From Candidatus Altimarinota bacterium (GTDB lineage Bacteria; Patescibacteriota; Gracilibacteria; BD1-5; UBA2023), in contig JACMPX010000041.1 in assembly GCA_014377245.1 (NCBI GenBank), forward strand, positions 1-34,107: a stretch of 34,107 nt of DNA, written 5' to 3'. The notes under the pieces are model-generated. The model made no database searches and was not told where the DNA came from. It saw nothing but the letters and a program-made list of their open reading frames with translations. The position numbers were made by a program, and so were the translations under genes. This document shows, piece after piece, positions 9,362 to 19,229 of the stretch (its first letter is position 1; the number at the start of each line of letters is the position of its first letter).

Positions 9362-10300
9362 TTAAACAGCTATTGGAGCCTTAATAGCTGGATACGAATC
9401 GTAATTCTCAAGAGTGAAGTCCTCATATTTGAAACTAAATAGATCTTTCACCTCTGGGTTCAACTGCATAGTCGGAAATGGTCGAGGCGTATGAGTGAGT
9501 TGTTCTCTCACCTGATCATAGTGATTGTGATAGATATGTACATCGCCAAATGTATGGACGAATTCTCCTATCTCGAGTCCACTTGAGTGAGCGATCATCA
9601 TCGTGAGGAGTGCATATGATGCAATATTGAATGGTACTCAAAGGAATACATCAGCAGATCGCTGATAGAGCTGACATGAGAGTCGACCATCGGCGACATA
9701 GAACTGAAATAGTGTATGACATGGTGGTGGTGCTGTATCTTTATCCTTGATGAGTTCCTCTATCTCCCCCACATTCCATCCTGAGATGAGATTACGACGG
9801 CTATAGGGATCATTGGCGAGAGTATTGAGGACATTCTGCATCTGATCGATCACATTTCATTTTTTGGTTTCCCAAGCTCGCCACTGTTTGCCATAAACGG
9901 GACCGAGATAACCCCACTCGAGTGCGAACTCTGCATCATTTTTGATTTTTTCTATGAAAGCGACGAGCTCCCCATCCCACTCTGGACTATAGCGAGGAAA
10001 TTCAGCATCCTTTGCTGTTTTTTTGAGATACTTGGCGAATGCCCACTCATTCCAGATCTTCACATCGTTCTGCACAAGTGGTCGGATATTGGTCTCTCCA
10101 GAGATGAACCAGAGAAGCTCATGGATGATAGCTCGGATGAATACCTTTTTAGTCGTGAGGAGAGGGAATCCGTCTTGCAAATTGAAACGAATTTGATGAC
10201 CAAAAATCGAACGAGTCCCCACGCCAGTGCGATCCATACGATCCACGCCAGTATCCATAATCTTCTTGAGCAAGTCGAGATATTGTTGTTCTGCGTGCAT
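9362..10300 (-). CDS. thyA: Thymidylate synthase ThyA
   Basis: ThyA methylates dUMP to dTMP using 5,10-methylene-tetrahydrofolate, giving dihydrofolate. The 312-residue protein has [12 protein letters not shown] near the N-terminus, the nucleophile region [13 protein letters not shown] (Cys194), the dUMP-binding [13 protein letters not shown], and [15 protein letters not shown] codons supply the glycine in KKGNV (about residue 148) and the Gly of FLGVPFN, which is invariant in ThyA. It has the size of the long ThyA form, with an insert after the first third ([20 protein letters not shown]). It is the dihydrofolate-generating type that needs DHFR, which is the next gene upstream (11 bases away). 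Confidence 0.98.
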
Positions 10301-10311
10301 AGGTGAAAAAA

Positions 10312-10788
10312 TTAAGAATTTTTGACAAGAGATATGAACTTGCCTTGTGAGAAATCTAAACTTGCTGTTTCATGGAAATCAAAGCGGAACTCCGATACTC
10401 GTATATCTCACTCGTATTCTCCATCTAGGAGTGTGAGCTCTACCTGATCGACGAGCCCGTGAGCAAAGAACTGATCATAGATAGAGGCTCAACCGATGAG
10501 CCAAACTTGATTTACTGTTTCTTTTTGCATCATTGTAATAAAAAGCTCAATACTCGAATAACACTCCACTCCATCTACCGGTGTGTGAGTGATGACGATA
10601 TTGCGACGATGAGGCAGTGGGCGAAACCTCTCTGGCAGGGAGAGATAGGTATTGCAACCCATTACGACAATTCCCCCAGTAGTGAACTCCTTGAACCGCT
10701 TCATATCTTCGGGAATGTGCCATGGCAGTCCATTTTTGCTACCAATGAGCAATGAGCTATCCATAGCGAGTATTGCTGTGATTTTCAT
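10312..10788 (-). CDS. folA: Dihydrofolate reductase
   Basis: DHFR reduces the dihydrofolate made by ThyA back to tetrahydrofolate with NADPH. The 158-residue protein has [14 protein letters not shown] (Trp23, Glu28 region as the proton donor), [19 protein letters not shown] and WLIGGASIYDQF (glycine from UGA). In the usual MGRxT motif that binds the NADPH 2'-phosphate, the arginine is replaced by Cys45 (MGCNTY), which might change cofactor preference (inference). Two UGA codons are read as Gly. The start at 10788 follows the dut stop by 10 bases; the frame upstream of this ATG is open but covers the dut end, so the ATG is preferred. Confidence 0.95.
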
Positions 10789-10798
10789 AAATAATACT

Positions 10799-11227
10799 TT
10801 AGTTGAGTCCAGTTGTCCCAAATCCACCACGATTCGCTGCTTCCATCTTTTCGACAAGTTGGAATTCTGGTTTCTCTATTTTCACGAACATTCCCTGTCC
10901 GATTCTTTCGCCTTTTTTTATCACTACTTCTTCTTTTCTCATATTAATATATGGGAACTTGATTGTATCCGTATCTCCACAATAGTCCTGGTCTACGATA
11001 CCGATACTATTGACCTGCATGAGACCATAGTTCTTGAATATACTCGACCTAGGAGCCACAACGAGACAATATCCCTCTGGGGTTGCGATGACTGTACCAG
11101 TATCGACGAGTTGCCACTCGCCAGGAGCGAATATCACATCTTCGAGCGCCTCAAAGTCGAATGCACAGGCCCCAGGAGTCTTGTACTCGAGGACCATTCC
11201 TGAATTATTTTTTATCTGAACTTGCAT
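10799..11227 (-). CDS. dut: dUTP diphosphatase (trimeric dUTPase)
   Basis: dUTPase hydrolyses dUTP to dUMP and diphosphate, supplying thyA and keeping uracil out of DNA. The 142-residue product shows the five trimeric motifs: GACAFDFEA (I), APRSSIFKNYGL (II), NSIGIVDQDYCGD (III), KGERIGQGMFV (IV) and the C-terminal RGGFGTTG arm (V). Motif III carries DYCGD in place of DYRGE, a variant I associate with CPR-type and viral dUTPases. It has no UGA codon. The distance to dcd upstream is 69 bases, the largest gap inside this operon, leaving room for an internal promoter, though I do not see a convincing one; a GGAGG in that gap is too far upstream (about 25 bases) to be a normal ribosome binding site. 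Confidence 0.97.
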   Translation of the reverse strand: MQVQIKNNSGMVLEYKTPGACAFDFEALEDVIFAPGEWQLVDTGTVIATPEGYCLVVAPRSSIFKNYGLMQVNSIGIVDQDYCGDTDTIKFPYINMRKEEVVIKKGERIGQGMFVKIEKPEFQLVEKMEAANRGGFGTTGLN

Positions 11228-11296
11228 AGATGGCCAAATATTAAAAAAATACCTCCAGATTATATGAAAATAGGAGGATTTTGCTAGTGGAAAAAG

Positions 11297-11839
11297 TTAT
11301 TTTTTGATATACCCTACCATATTATCCTCCCCCTCCCCATATCTTCCCACTTTTTTGTAGTCCTGATCTGGTGGTGATGACATCTCCGCGAAAAGGAGCT
11401 GGGCGATATCCATACCAGGACGGAGGATAATGGGTACTGAGTTCATATTCGCAAGCTCGAATGTGATATTGAGATAATGACCTGGATTGATGAGTCCAGC
11501 AGTATTATGGACGATGAGTCCGATACGAGCGAGAGATGATTTGCCTGAGAGTTGGATGAGATACTTCTCTGAGCCGAACTTCTCGATACTCGTACCAAGA
11601 ACCGTCACTCCAGGTCTGAGGATCAGTCATTGCTCGGCAGTGACGATGATCTCTTCATACTCAGGTAGGATATGATTAACTGGATCGATATTGGCAACTG
11701 AGTACTCTTTCACTATGAGAAATCTATCTCCGAGACGGATATCGTAACTCGCTGGCTGAAGACGAGACTCGTCAAAGCCAGAGATAGAAATAGTACCAGA
11801 GTCGATAGCAGCACGGATATCACGATCAGAGAGATACAT
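11297..11839 (-). CDS. dcd: dCTP deaminase
   Basis: This enzyme deaminates dCTP to dUTP, the substrate of the dut product next door. The 180-residue protein begins with the family start MYLSDRDIRAAIDSG, has LQPASYDIRLGDRF, the ligand-binding SGKSSLARIGLIVHNTAGLI, the catalytic-glutamate segment NITFELAN and IAQLLF. A single UGA (between EQ and LILRPG) is read as Gly; with the standard code the gene would split into two. It sits 29 bases downstream of the amidase-SpoIID gene and starts the dCTP to dUTP to dUMP to dTMP to dTDP chain. Whether it is a monofunctional deaminase or a bifunctional Dcd/Dut was not decided; the separate dut suggests monofunctional. Confidence 0.95.
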
Positions 11840-11868
11840 AGGATAGAAATTATTTTTGCTTAGTATAT

Positions 11869-14100
11869 TTATTTTCTCTGGATTTCAACTCACTTGAGAT
11901 AATATTGTATGATTTTCTTGTAGTCCCATCATTCATTTGCCCAATAGGTAGCTCCGATTCCTGATATACCTACCCCATGTCCAGCTCTTGTTTTTCACTG
12001 TGATCCTGGATCAACAACGGACTGGAGGTATGGTATATCGATACAGTTTGATGAACCATTCTGCTGACAATATTGGAGTGCTGAGAGTGTACGCCCATCA
12101 GATGATGAGTGATACCAAGGCTTGATAAGGCTACCAGAATACGTGATCACTTGTCTACTCGTCGAGTCGACCACCTGAGCTACACTTGGAGATCTGAGTT
12201 CATATGAGTAGCCGAGATACTTCTGGAATACATCAGGATCATCCGATCCATCATAGAGATTCGTATTGAATTTGCGATTTTTCGGATCCATATACCATCG
12301 AGCATAGGATCGAGCCGAGACGACAATCGTTTTGATCTTTTCAGTGAGATCACTATTAGATACTTCTCACATTCCCTTGAGATACCATTCGATGGGAAGA
12401 TCATTAATGAGTATGAGCTTACTATCTTGGTTGATCACTCGTATTGTATCACGGAACGTATTATCATTGTACCTACCACTCTTATCCCAATCTGGCACTC
12501 GATCCCATGAGTCGATGCGGACAGCTGTATGAGCGAGTTTGAGTACTCATCCAGTATATATATTTTCTCCTATTTTTATTCTTAGTTGGTTATTTCATAC
12601 TGTTCATACTTGTATTTTTTCTAATGATTTCAACGGGATTTTTTTGTTATCGAGGATGAGTTTCCCTATTCCTGTATCAGCAGCAGAGAGAGTAATATTC
12701 TCAATATTGGGGTACGAGAGACGCACTCGGAACTTGGGTCAAATATAACGAACTATAGCTATATTCACGTTTGACGCTATTGTCGTAGATGCACTAGCCG
12801 TTGGTATGAGTACTATCCGAGGGGTATTATTTTTGAGAGTAGTATTCATAACTCTGTTCGCTACCTTTGGTTCGATCACTCACTGCTCAAGATTGTATAC
12901 TGGTGAATACACTCGGTCGAGTCGACTGATCCACTCAGGGATATACTGATATATCCCTGCTCCGGGACAACTAGTATGACCGATATCTTGATGTCAGATG
13001 AGTGACTTAGTTGTTACTTCTTCAAAGAGATAACAAGATGCTATCATACATTTTCTGACTCATTTTTTATTCTCAGATAGAGTGATCCCATACTTACTCG
13101 CCATCATCGATATTGCTTGCTCGATACCTCCTATCTGATCACGATTGAGGCTATTACGACTATAGTCCCCGATGACGGAAATACCAACGCTTCACATATT
13201 ATTGTAAGCAGCATGAGACGCTACCACATAGTCCCCACCTGCCCTTCCCTCATATATAAGACCTCGTTGTCCTATAAGATAGTTATATCCGATATCTCCC
13301 CATTGCCTCGAGAGCGTATGATAGGCATATATTCCACGGATAAGATCGGCATCTGATTTGCTTGTATCCATACTCTCGGCCGTGTGATGTATGACGATAC
13401 GAGATATCTGCTTAACCTTCTGTATTGGCCATAAGAGCTCATGTCAGTTCTCAGTACGCTTGATCGATGTCATCTCAGTACTAGCTCAGCCATTCTTGAT
13501 TATGTAGTCAGCTTTCTTATCCTCCAGATCTATTGCATCGAGCTCATTCTGAGTCTTGGGTCGCTGTATATAGTCGAGGATAGTCGCATATTTCGACTGC
13601 CAGTACGAACTATCTACATATCGCATTGTCTCATCAGCTCACCACTCAGCACGCGAAATGATCCCTGATTCTGCCTGAGTACCAGGCATCACAAATGCAA
13701 GTCTACTACCAGAAGTACGAGTATCTATCGAGTATACGGTGATATCTCTTGGGTCGATCTGTGTGGAACCGACGATACGAAATGATGCCCCATTCTCAGC
13801 TTCAGATAGGACTGGAAATGAGAATACCTCAGATCCACTATTTCCATCATTGTCTATGCATTCTCTCTTTTTTTCTGTAGCAAATTTCCATTCCACACAG
13901 ATATCAGCCATATTGAGAGCTGGATTATTCACTCAAATATACCAGATATTTTTGATCCTAGCTGTCTCTATATGATAAGATCAATCGGAATCTAGTTGAG
14001 CGACAGATCTTTCGACTGATAAGTCATAGGTGGGTACTGAGTTTAGACAACTCCCAATAAAAATGAGACACAGAATAGAAATAAGGAGAAAATAACGCAT
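11869..14100 (-). CDS. Lipoprotein: N-acetylmuramoyl-L-alanine amidase fused to SpoIID
   Basis: The 743-residue product begins with a lipoprotein signal peptide (LLISILCLIFIGSC, Cys18). A ~200-residue N-terminal region is unrecognised. From about residue 230 a PGRP/Amidase_2 domain follows: SRIVIHHTAE (zinc ligand near His238), YHTLSRQWGDIGYNYLIG, GISVIGDY and GHQDIGHTSCPG (His370/His375 region). The C-terminal ~170 residues are SpoIID-like: LPIEWYLKGMGEVS (likely catalytic Glu579), ARSYARWYM and AGHGVGISGIGA. In sporulating Firmicutes SpoIID cuts glycan strands already stripped of peptides by an amidase; here both activities appear in one chain. About 15 UGA codons. It is the first gene of the minus-strand run that goes on into dcd; the ATG at 14100 is required for the signal peptide. 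Confidence 0.9.
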
Positions 14101-14105
14101 TTTAT

Positions 14106-14134
14106 TTGCAATAATAGGAAATAAACGATAGAAT
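14106..14134 (+). promoter_or_regulatory. Sigma70-type promoter for the 14160 gene
   Basis: TTGCAA (14106-14111), a 17-base spacer, TAGAAT (14129-14134), 25 bases before the ATG at 14160. Same -35 and spacing as the sites at 5294 and 15203. Confidence 0.65.
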
Positions 14135-14140
14135 ACACAA
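14111..14140 (-). promoter_or_regulatory. Overlapping divergent promoter for the amidase-SpoIID gene
   Basis: On the minus strand TTGTGT (14140-14135), an 18-base spacer and TATTAT (14116-14111) precede the start at 14100 by about 10 bases. It overlaps the plus-strand promoter, so the two directions may compete for polymerase. The -35 is weak and the leader would be very short. Confidence 0.45.
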
Positions 14141-14159
14141 ACAGATTACTTCCCAAATT

Positions 14160-15005
14160 ATGGTTTTCACGAGCGAAGTCAAGGACTTCATACGAAACAC
14201 ACTCATTCTGACGCTATTCTTCACATTGGTTCTCCACCTCTCATGGGGGTATATAGGTCCAATGCTCGGTATGCGTACCAGTGCAGGAGCTAATGATCTC
14301 TCATTCCAACAAACAAATATGACCTATATGGGCAATATCGCGACGGCGATGAGTCTGTCCATATGACAAAAAGAAACGCAGATAAAGAACACTGGAGTTG
14401 ATCTCTCGAGTAGCACTATCTCTATTGCTGAAGTACTCTCTGCTCCTAACTCAGGTCAACAGAAGCTCATAGGTAGTAATATGCTCGGAGTCTCTAGCTA
14501 TGCCAATATTCTATCGACGGATATATTAGTACTCCTCGACAACGCTCCAGATCGCAGTAGAGCAATCGGTGAACATATATCACTCCTGAAGAGCTACTAC
14601 AATCGTACTCTCGAGCGACTCACAATCATCGGCGAACAGATTGCTGATCTCCAGGGGATCATCAGTCAGTCAAAAGGTAAAACCGATGCATCAAAGTCAA
14701 TAATGCAATCATCATATAACGGATATGAGTACGCATGAGTAGACGGCGCTATCGATAGCTATGTGATAGCGAAGAATACCGATACTAGAGCCCGGGTGTA
14801 CCTCATATATCTTGAGGGGTTCCAGAAGAGCTATACCGCACTCCAAGTACGCAATCTAGAGCTCATATCGGCTCTCGAGAAAAATCGTGATGCCCTCATC
14901 AAGAGATCGACTGTCACTATACCCAACTCAGGTACTGATATCATACGAACTCTCAAGTTGATACAGACAGAGGCAGAGGCATCCACACGGGCAACTCTCC
15001 CATAA
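14160..15005 (+). CDS. Membrane-anchored helical protein, unknown
   Basis: The 281-residue protein has one strong N-terminal membrane helix (NTLILTLFFTLVLHLSWGYI, about residues 12-31) followed by a mostly helical, Ser/Thr/Asn-rich exterior or cytoplasmic part with coiled-coil character (ISLLKSYYNRTLERLTIIGE, ALQVRNLELISALEKNRDAL). UGA codons near 14364 and 14736 are read as Gly. The following gene, 252 bases away and on the same strand, is a large multi-pass membrane protein, so the two may belong to one envelope assembly; this is inference from order and shared membrane character. I do not recognise the family. Confidence 0.8.
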
Positions 15006-15257
15006 AATAGAGAGTTCTTTCTCAAATACCCCCTCTGACTCCCCCTAAAAAGAGGAAAATCGAGAATGTCGCTGTTTAGCTCATCCCCTCAAAGATCTCG
15101 AGTTCGCTACTTTTAGGTGACGAATTATACCGAATAAGGAGGCTAAGTGGAGTACATTCGGAAACTCTGGGAGATATATCCACAAGAAAAGATGGGAAAT
15201 ATTTGCAATAAAATCCAAATTGTGATCTAATAACTCTATATTCATCATTGTATCTCT
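15006..15257. other. Intergenic, 252 bases
   Basis: This is the longest gene-free stretch in the window. It has a pyrimidine-rich run (accccctctgactccccct) soon after the upstream stop and a promoter at its downstream end (listed separately). No long open frame in code 25 and no strong hairpin with a T-tract were found. Confidence 0.5.
15203..15231 (+). promoter_or_regulatory. Sigma70-type promoter for the multi-pass membrane gene
   Basis: TTGCAA (15203-15208), a 17-base spacer, TCTAAT (15226-15231), 26 bases upstream of the ATG at 15258. It implies that this gene is transcribed separately from the 14160 gene. Confidence 0.65.
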
Positions 15258-17516
15258 ATGTACCTGAAGCGTCTCATCTCATATTGACTCCTCTCACTCG
15301 TGGCTCTCGGTGGATTTTTTGGGAGTGTGCATATTGATATTAGAGAAAATGAAAACACAAGAACACTATCTTACATATCAGTAACAGATACTTATGCCGA
15401 TCCTCCAGGTAGTACAATGGAACAACGTGGGTATACAACACCATCCACCTCAGCAGTAGAAAAATACAATGGTATGATCGAAAGTATCAATATTGCTCTT
15501 GCGGTACTATCAGCACTCATATCCCCTATCATACTCTTCGTAGGTTGGCTCATGTCACCAGACTGGACGAGTGGAGATCTATTCGGACTCAGGACTCCTA
15601 TGTACTCACTCTGGGTGACAGTATCCAATATTGTATATTTCGTCTATGCGATACTCCTCATACTCATAGCACTCGGGACGATGTTCGGGCATGACAAGTT
15701 CTCATACAAGGTGATGTTGCCCAAGCTCGCCCTCGGTATCCTGATGGTACCATTCACTTGGTGGTTCGTCCAGTGGACGATCTCTCTCGCGAGTGTCGTG
15801 ACCGCATCGGTGATCAGTATACCACTCGAGACTATCAGCAAATTTGACTCTGATTGGATGAAAAAAGAATCTATACCAAAAGAGATCATATTCAACAGCT
15901 GGTGAAGTGGAGAACTCGCTACAGAAGATGAAGCAAAGACATGTGCACAGAGTGGATGTATATCACCAAAGGAATTGCTCACAAAAGCTGGATGAATGTA
16001 TGGTCCACTCGTCGTCTACGCATATTCAGTATTCAAATTCGAGGATATTAAAAAACTCTGAACTGATGTAGATATCGCGACTGCCGCACTCAAGATCGTA
16101 CATACATCACTCGTGAGTGCGATCATGTTCGGTGTATTTTGACTCCTCGTACTCGCTCTGGCAGCGATGCTCATCGTGAGAGCTATCAAGCTCTGGGTCT
16201 ATGCGATATTCGCACCACTATTCACATTCCGATTTGTCGCGGGATCCAATATGATGGGCGGTAGTGAGGATACATTTAGTATCAAGGAGTTCATTGGACT
16301 TGCATTCGTCCCAGCGATCGTAGGACTCACTCTATCATTCGGTCTGATCATGGTGAGTGCAGTACAGTCGACTGGTTGACCTGATGGAGATAGCAAACAG
16401 CCTTGTGATCTAATTAACCCTAATGGATGTGAAATCACGAATATCATGTGAGATCCTGATAGTGAGATACGCCGTTGGCTAACAAGAGATACAAGTACTG
16501 CCTCATGATATCTCACGCAGACTACATTCACATATGGCTCGATGGACTTCGTATTCCTCGGGAAGTCGACCAATCAGTCAGCTGATACAACTACAACAAC
16601 TTCAGGAACACTTGAGGCAACAGGTGGGATGTTTGGGACGCTCATAGTAGATATGGTTGCTCTGGTATTCATCTGGTTGGCATTCATGGCGGCCAAGAAT
16701 GTTAGCACAGTAGCTAAAATGGCCTTCGAGCCCTTTGAGAAGATCGGTAGTCAGGTGGGCAATCTCGCGAAGAGCATACCCAAGTATGTACCACTCCCTA
16801 TTCCTGGAGGCAGCGTAGCAGGACTATGAATGACCGCAGATCTCACGAAATCAAAATTCGAAACAGCTATGAGAGCAAAAGAAGAGAAAAATATCGGCAC
16901 GATGTTCCCTGGTCTTGTAGAATGACTCATCAAGGCAGATGATATGGCTAAGCTCGAGAAGACTATGAAAGATAATAATAGTAATACGAGTACCAATATA
17001 TCAAATATAACTAAAGCTATGGGTGAAGCAGCGAATAAGTGAAATGCTGATAAGAATATAGAAGCATTCTGAGAGAGAGTAAAATGAACAATGAATGAAG
17101 ATACTATCAAAAAACTATTGAGTGAAAAGAGAATATTACCGTCTGACAAGGAGTATGGTATATTAACAGCAATACTGAGTGGTAAATCGAATACACTCAA
17201 TAGTACAGAAAAAGATACAGGTTGGAGAAAGATACAGTCATGGGCGACTGCAAGCGAAAAGCCTATATCAAGTGAAACATTTATAAAAGCATGAGTCGCA
17301 TGAGCTGAATCTATTAATATAAATATATGAGGAATTACGAAAGCGTCAATAGACGTCAAGACTGGTAAAGTCACAAATCTTACTCCCGAAGTAATAAAAC
17401 ATCTAAAGGAGAATATTACAGAAGAAGATCTGAGGAAATCGTTAAATTGATTATCTTTACCTGATCAAGAAAAAGTAGTAACAGCTGTCAAAGAGCATCT
17501 CAAGAAAGCAGTATAA
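15258..17516 (+). CDS. Large multi-pass membrane protein, possibly VirB6/TrbL-like
   Basis: The 752-residue protein has an N-terminal signal or anchor helix (LLSLVALGGFFGSVHI), then at least six to seven further membrane helices between about residues 75 and 490 (e.g. LSALISPIILFVGWLMS, VYFVYAILLILIALGTM, LGILMVPFTWWFVQWT, FVPAIVGLTLSFGLIMV, MVALVFIWLAFMAAKN). The segment RAIKLWVYAIFAPLFTFRFV before a KEFIGLAF helix recalls the core of VirB6/TrbL inner-membrane channel proteins. A Cys-containing loop (TCAQSGCISP) and a ~250-residue hydrophilic, helical C-terminal tail follow. More than a dozen UGA codons are read as Gly. The tail is charged and probably cytoplasmic. No VirB4, coupling ATPase or pilin gene lies nearby, so a secretion role remains a guess. 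Confidence 0.68.
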
Positions 17517-17533
17517 TGATAGATTATAAATAT

Positions 17534-17553
17534 AAACACCCTCTCGGGTGTTT
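17534..17553. terminator. Intrinsic terminator between convergent genes
   Basis: AAACACCC, loop TCTC, GGGTGTTT: a perfect 8-bp stem followed by TATTTTT on the plus strand. It lies 17 bases after the TAA of the multi-pass membrane gene. On the minus strand the hairpin is the same but the following run is less T-rich, so it mainly serves the plus strand. Confidence 0.9.
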
Positions 17554-17558
17554 TATTT

Positions 17559-18104
17559 TTATCTCACGTGTACTACATCTATGAGTTCTCATAGATGAGT
17601 AAATATCGGAGATCCACTATCTCCTGGGAGGAGTGATATATCAGTGAGAACTATACCTGAGAGGATCATAACTCGTCCAGTTGTATCATATCAGGTGACT
17701 ACTCCACTCGGATCTACCACCTTCCCTGCTATCCTCACGATCGATCCAGATCTAGTGACCTCGGTATATATAGGATCTCCTACTCGTATTATATTCGTGT
17801 TTTTCACGATATCTCGGATTTTGGATTTTAGATCAGGAATCTGCGAGAGTATTGCTCTATCTCATATGGTATCTCTCTCCCATACTCTATATATCACTCA
17901 ATCTGTCTCATAGATCAGCCTATCATCTCGAACTACATGAGCACTCGTGAATATCGACCCGTCTGGCAGCATGACTCACATTCCACGTATGAGTACCTGT
18001 TTGGTCTGGCTTTCTTTTCATATGATCTCCATAGTCTCATATCGTGACTGCATGCAGGCCGTCAGGAGTAGTGATATCGAGATGAGTATGATTATCTGCC
18101 GCAT
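17559..18104 (-). CDS. Trypsin-like serine protease lipoprotein
   Basis: With UGA read as Gly a 181-residue protein appears that begins with a lipoprotein signal (ISISLLLTAC, Cys17). The mature part has the marks of a chymotrypsin-fold protease: GSIFTSAHVV with the histidine (His56), TIGDRAIL with the aspartate (Asp82) and PGDSGSPIF with the serine (Ser163). At about 165 mature residues it is a minimal protease with no PDZ domain, unlike DegP/HtrA. It would be tethered to the outside of the cell membrane. It is divergent from the holA-like gene and convergent with the multi-pass membrane gene; the terminator at 17534 separates the latter pair. Substrates are unknown. In the standard code nothing longer than fragments is seen, so automated annotation would miss it. 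Confidence 0.85.
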
Positions 18105-18175
18105 ATATGAGCATAGTAGAGAAAAAAGATGAAAAGAAAAGTTGAATTTTGGGGAGATAATCCTAGGATAGCAAT

Positions 18176-19162
18176 ATGTACAAGAATATCATCCACATCA
18201 CGGGCAATGATAGCTATGGCGTAGAACTCGAGGTCACGAGATGGCTAGGAGTATTTCATAGCAAGTTCGGGGATATCAATATCGATCGCTACGATCTCGG
18301 GGACAAGGATGGACTGAAATGAGTCGGAGACATGATCCTCATGAGTGGGCTCTTCGCCGACAAGCGACTATTTATATTTCGTGGCGGTCGAGATCGCAAG
18401 AGCAAGGCGAATTGACTCGAGTCTATACTTGCGGATAAGCTATCAGACATACCCGAGGATCACTATCTCCTCTTTCACAACATCTGAGAAAAAGAAGAAT
18501 GACTCACGAGCTGGCTCCGAAAAAATGCTGACACTAGGAAAATAGATACCATTTGGGATGCTGCAGTATGGGAGTCGAGATCAGATATAGATATGAATGC
18601 ACTCAAGTTGATACTCTCGACCTATAAATCAGCAGAAGCAACTCGGAGCAAAGATGAGATCATGAACCCACTCCTCGGTCACGATATTGCTCATACGATC
18701 GAGATGATCCTATTGACTGAAAATAGTGGACAGAAACTCCTAAAATCTGATATCATATCATTCTGTCATGGCTACGGTGGAGATACAATGTTTGCACTTG
18801 CTGATGCCATCATAGCGATGAATATCTTACTGGCACTGGACATACTTCATCGCCTCTCTTCACAGACCAAAGTAGATGAATGGCTCGGGAGTCTGATAGG
18901 GACTCTCCGAAATATTCTCTACATCAAGTATCTCAAACAACATGGTGCAAGTGAGAGTATGATAGAACAAATCCTCCAAAAACAAGTCTACAAATGATAT
19001 AAGAGTCAGATTTCATATATGGAAATCCAAAAACTCTATGAAAAATTAGTAACTATGAATGTCGCATACAAGAGAGGACTCTGACTCAAAGATAGTGAAT
19101 TATGACGAATTTTATCAATAGAGCTAGCCCTACTCGACTTGCAAAAAAACAAAAATCCATAA
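18176..19162 (+). CDS. holA: DNA polymerase III delta subunit (HolA-like)
   Basis: The delta subunit opens the beta clamp within the clamp-loader. The 328-residue product follows the HolA plan: N-terminal IHITGNDSYGVELEV with the family GxD-x-Y pattern, FADKRLFIFRGG, the YLLFHNIGEKEEG strand, then the C-terminal collar helices (MFALADAIIAMNILLALDIL, LIGTLRNILYIKYLKQHG, LYEKLVTMNVAYKRGLG). As usual for delta, no Walker motifs are intact. Seven UGA codons are read as Gly. It starts 71 bases from the divergent protease gene; a weak TTGAAT/TAGGAT pair with 16-base spacing (18142-18169) ends only 6 bases before the ATG. Similarity in this family is low, so the symbol is given on layout and motifs. 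Confidence 0.82.
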
Positions 19163-19176
19163 TATACTTATTAATT

Positions 19177-19198
19177 GGCAACTGATATTCTTGTTGCC
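19177..19198 (+). terminator. Probable intrinsic terminator after the holA-like gene
   Basis: GGCAAC (19177-19182), a 10-base loop and GTTGCC (19193-19198), followed by a T-rich run containing eight consecutive Ts. The stem is only 6 bp but the tail is strong. Confidence 0.6.
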
Positions 19199-19229
19199 TT
19201 TATATTTCTATTTTTTTTAATATTACTCT

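Noticed and set aside
10652-11203. Open frame of 183 codons on the plus strand
   Set aside because: It lies antisense to folA and dut, both clearly real.
16751-17374. Open frame of 207 codons on the minus strand with hydrophobic composition
   Set aside because: It is antisense to the C-terminal part of the 752-residue membrane protein, whose frame is continuous in code 25. No family resemblance.
18142-18169. TTGAAT-16-TAGGAT as promoter for the holA-like gene
   Set aside because: It would place transcription start at or inside the ATG; possible only for a leaderless mRNA, so not listed as a feature.
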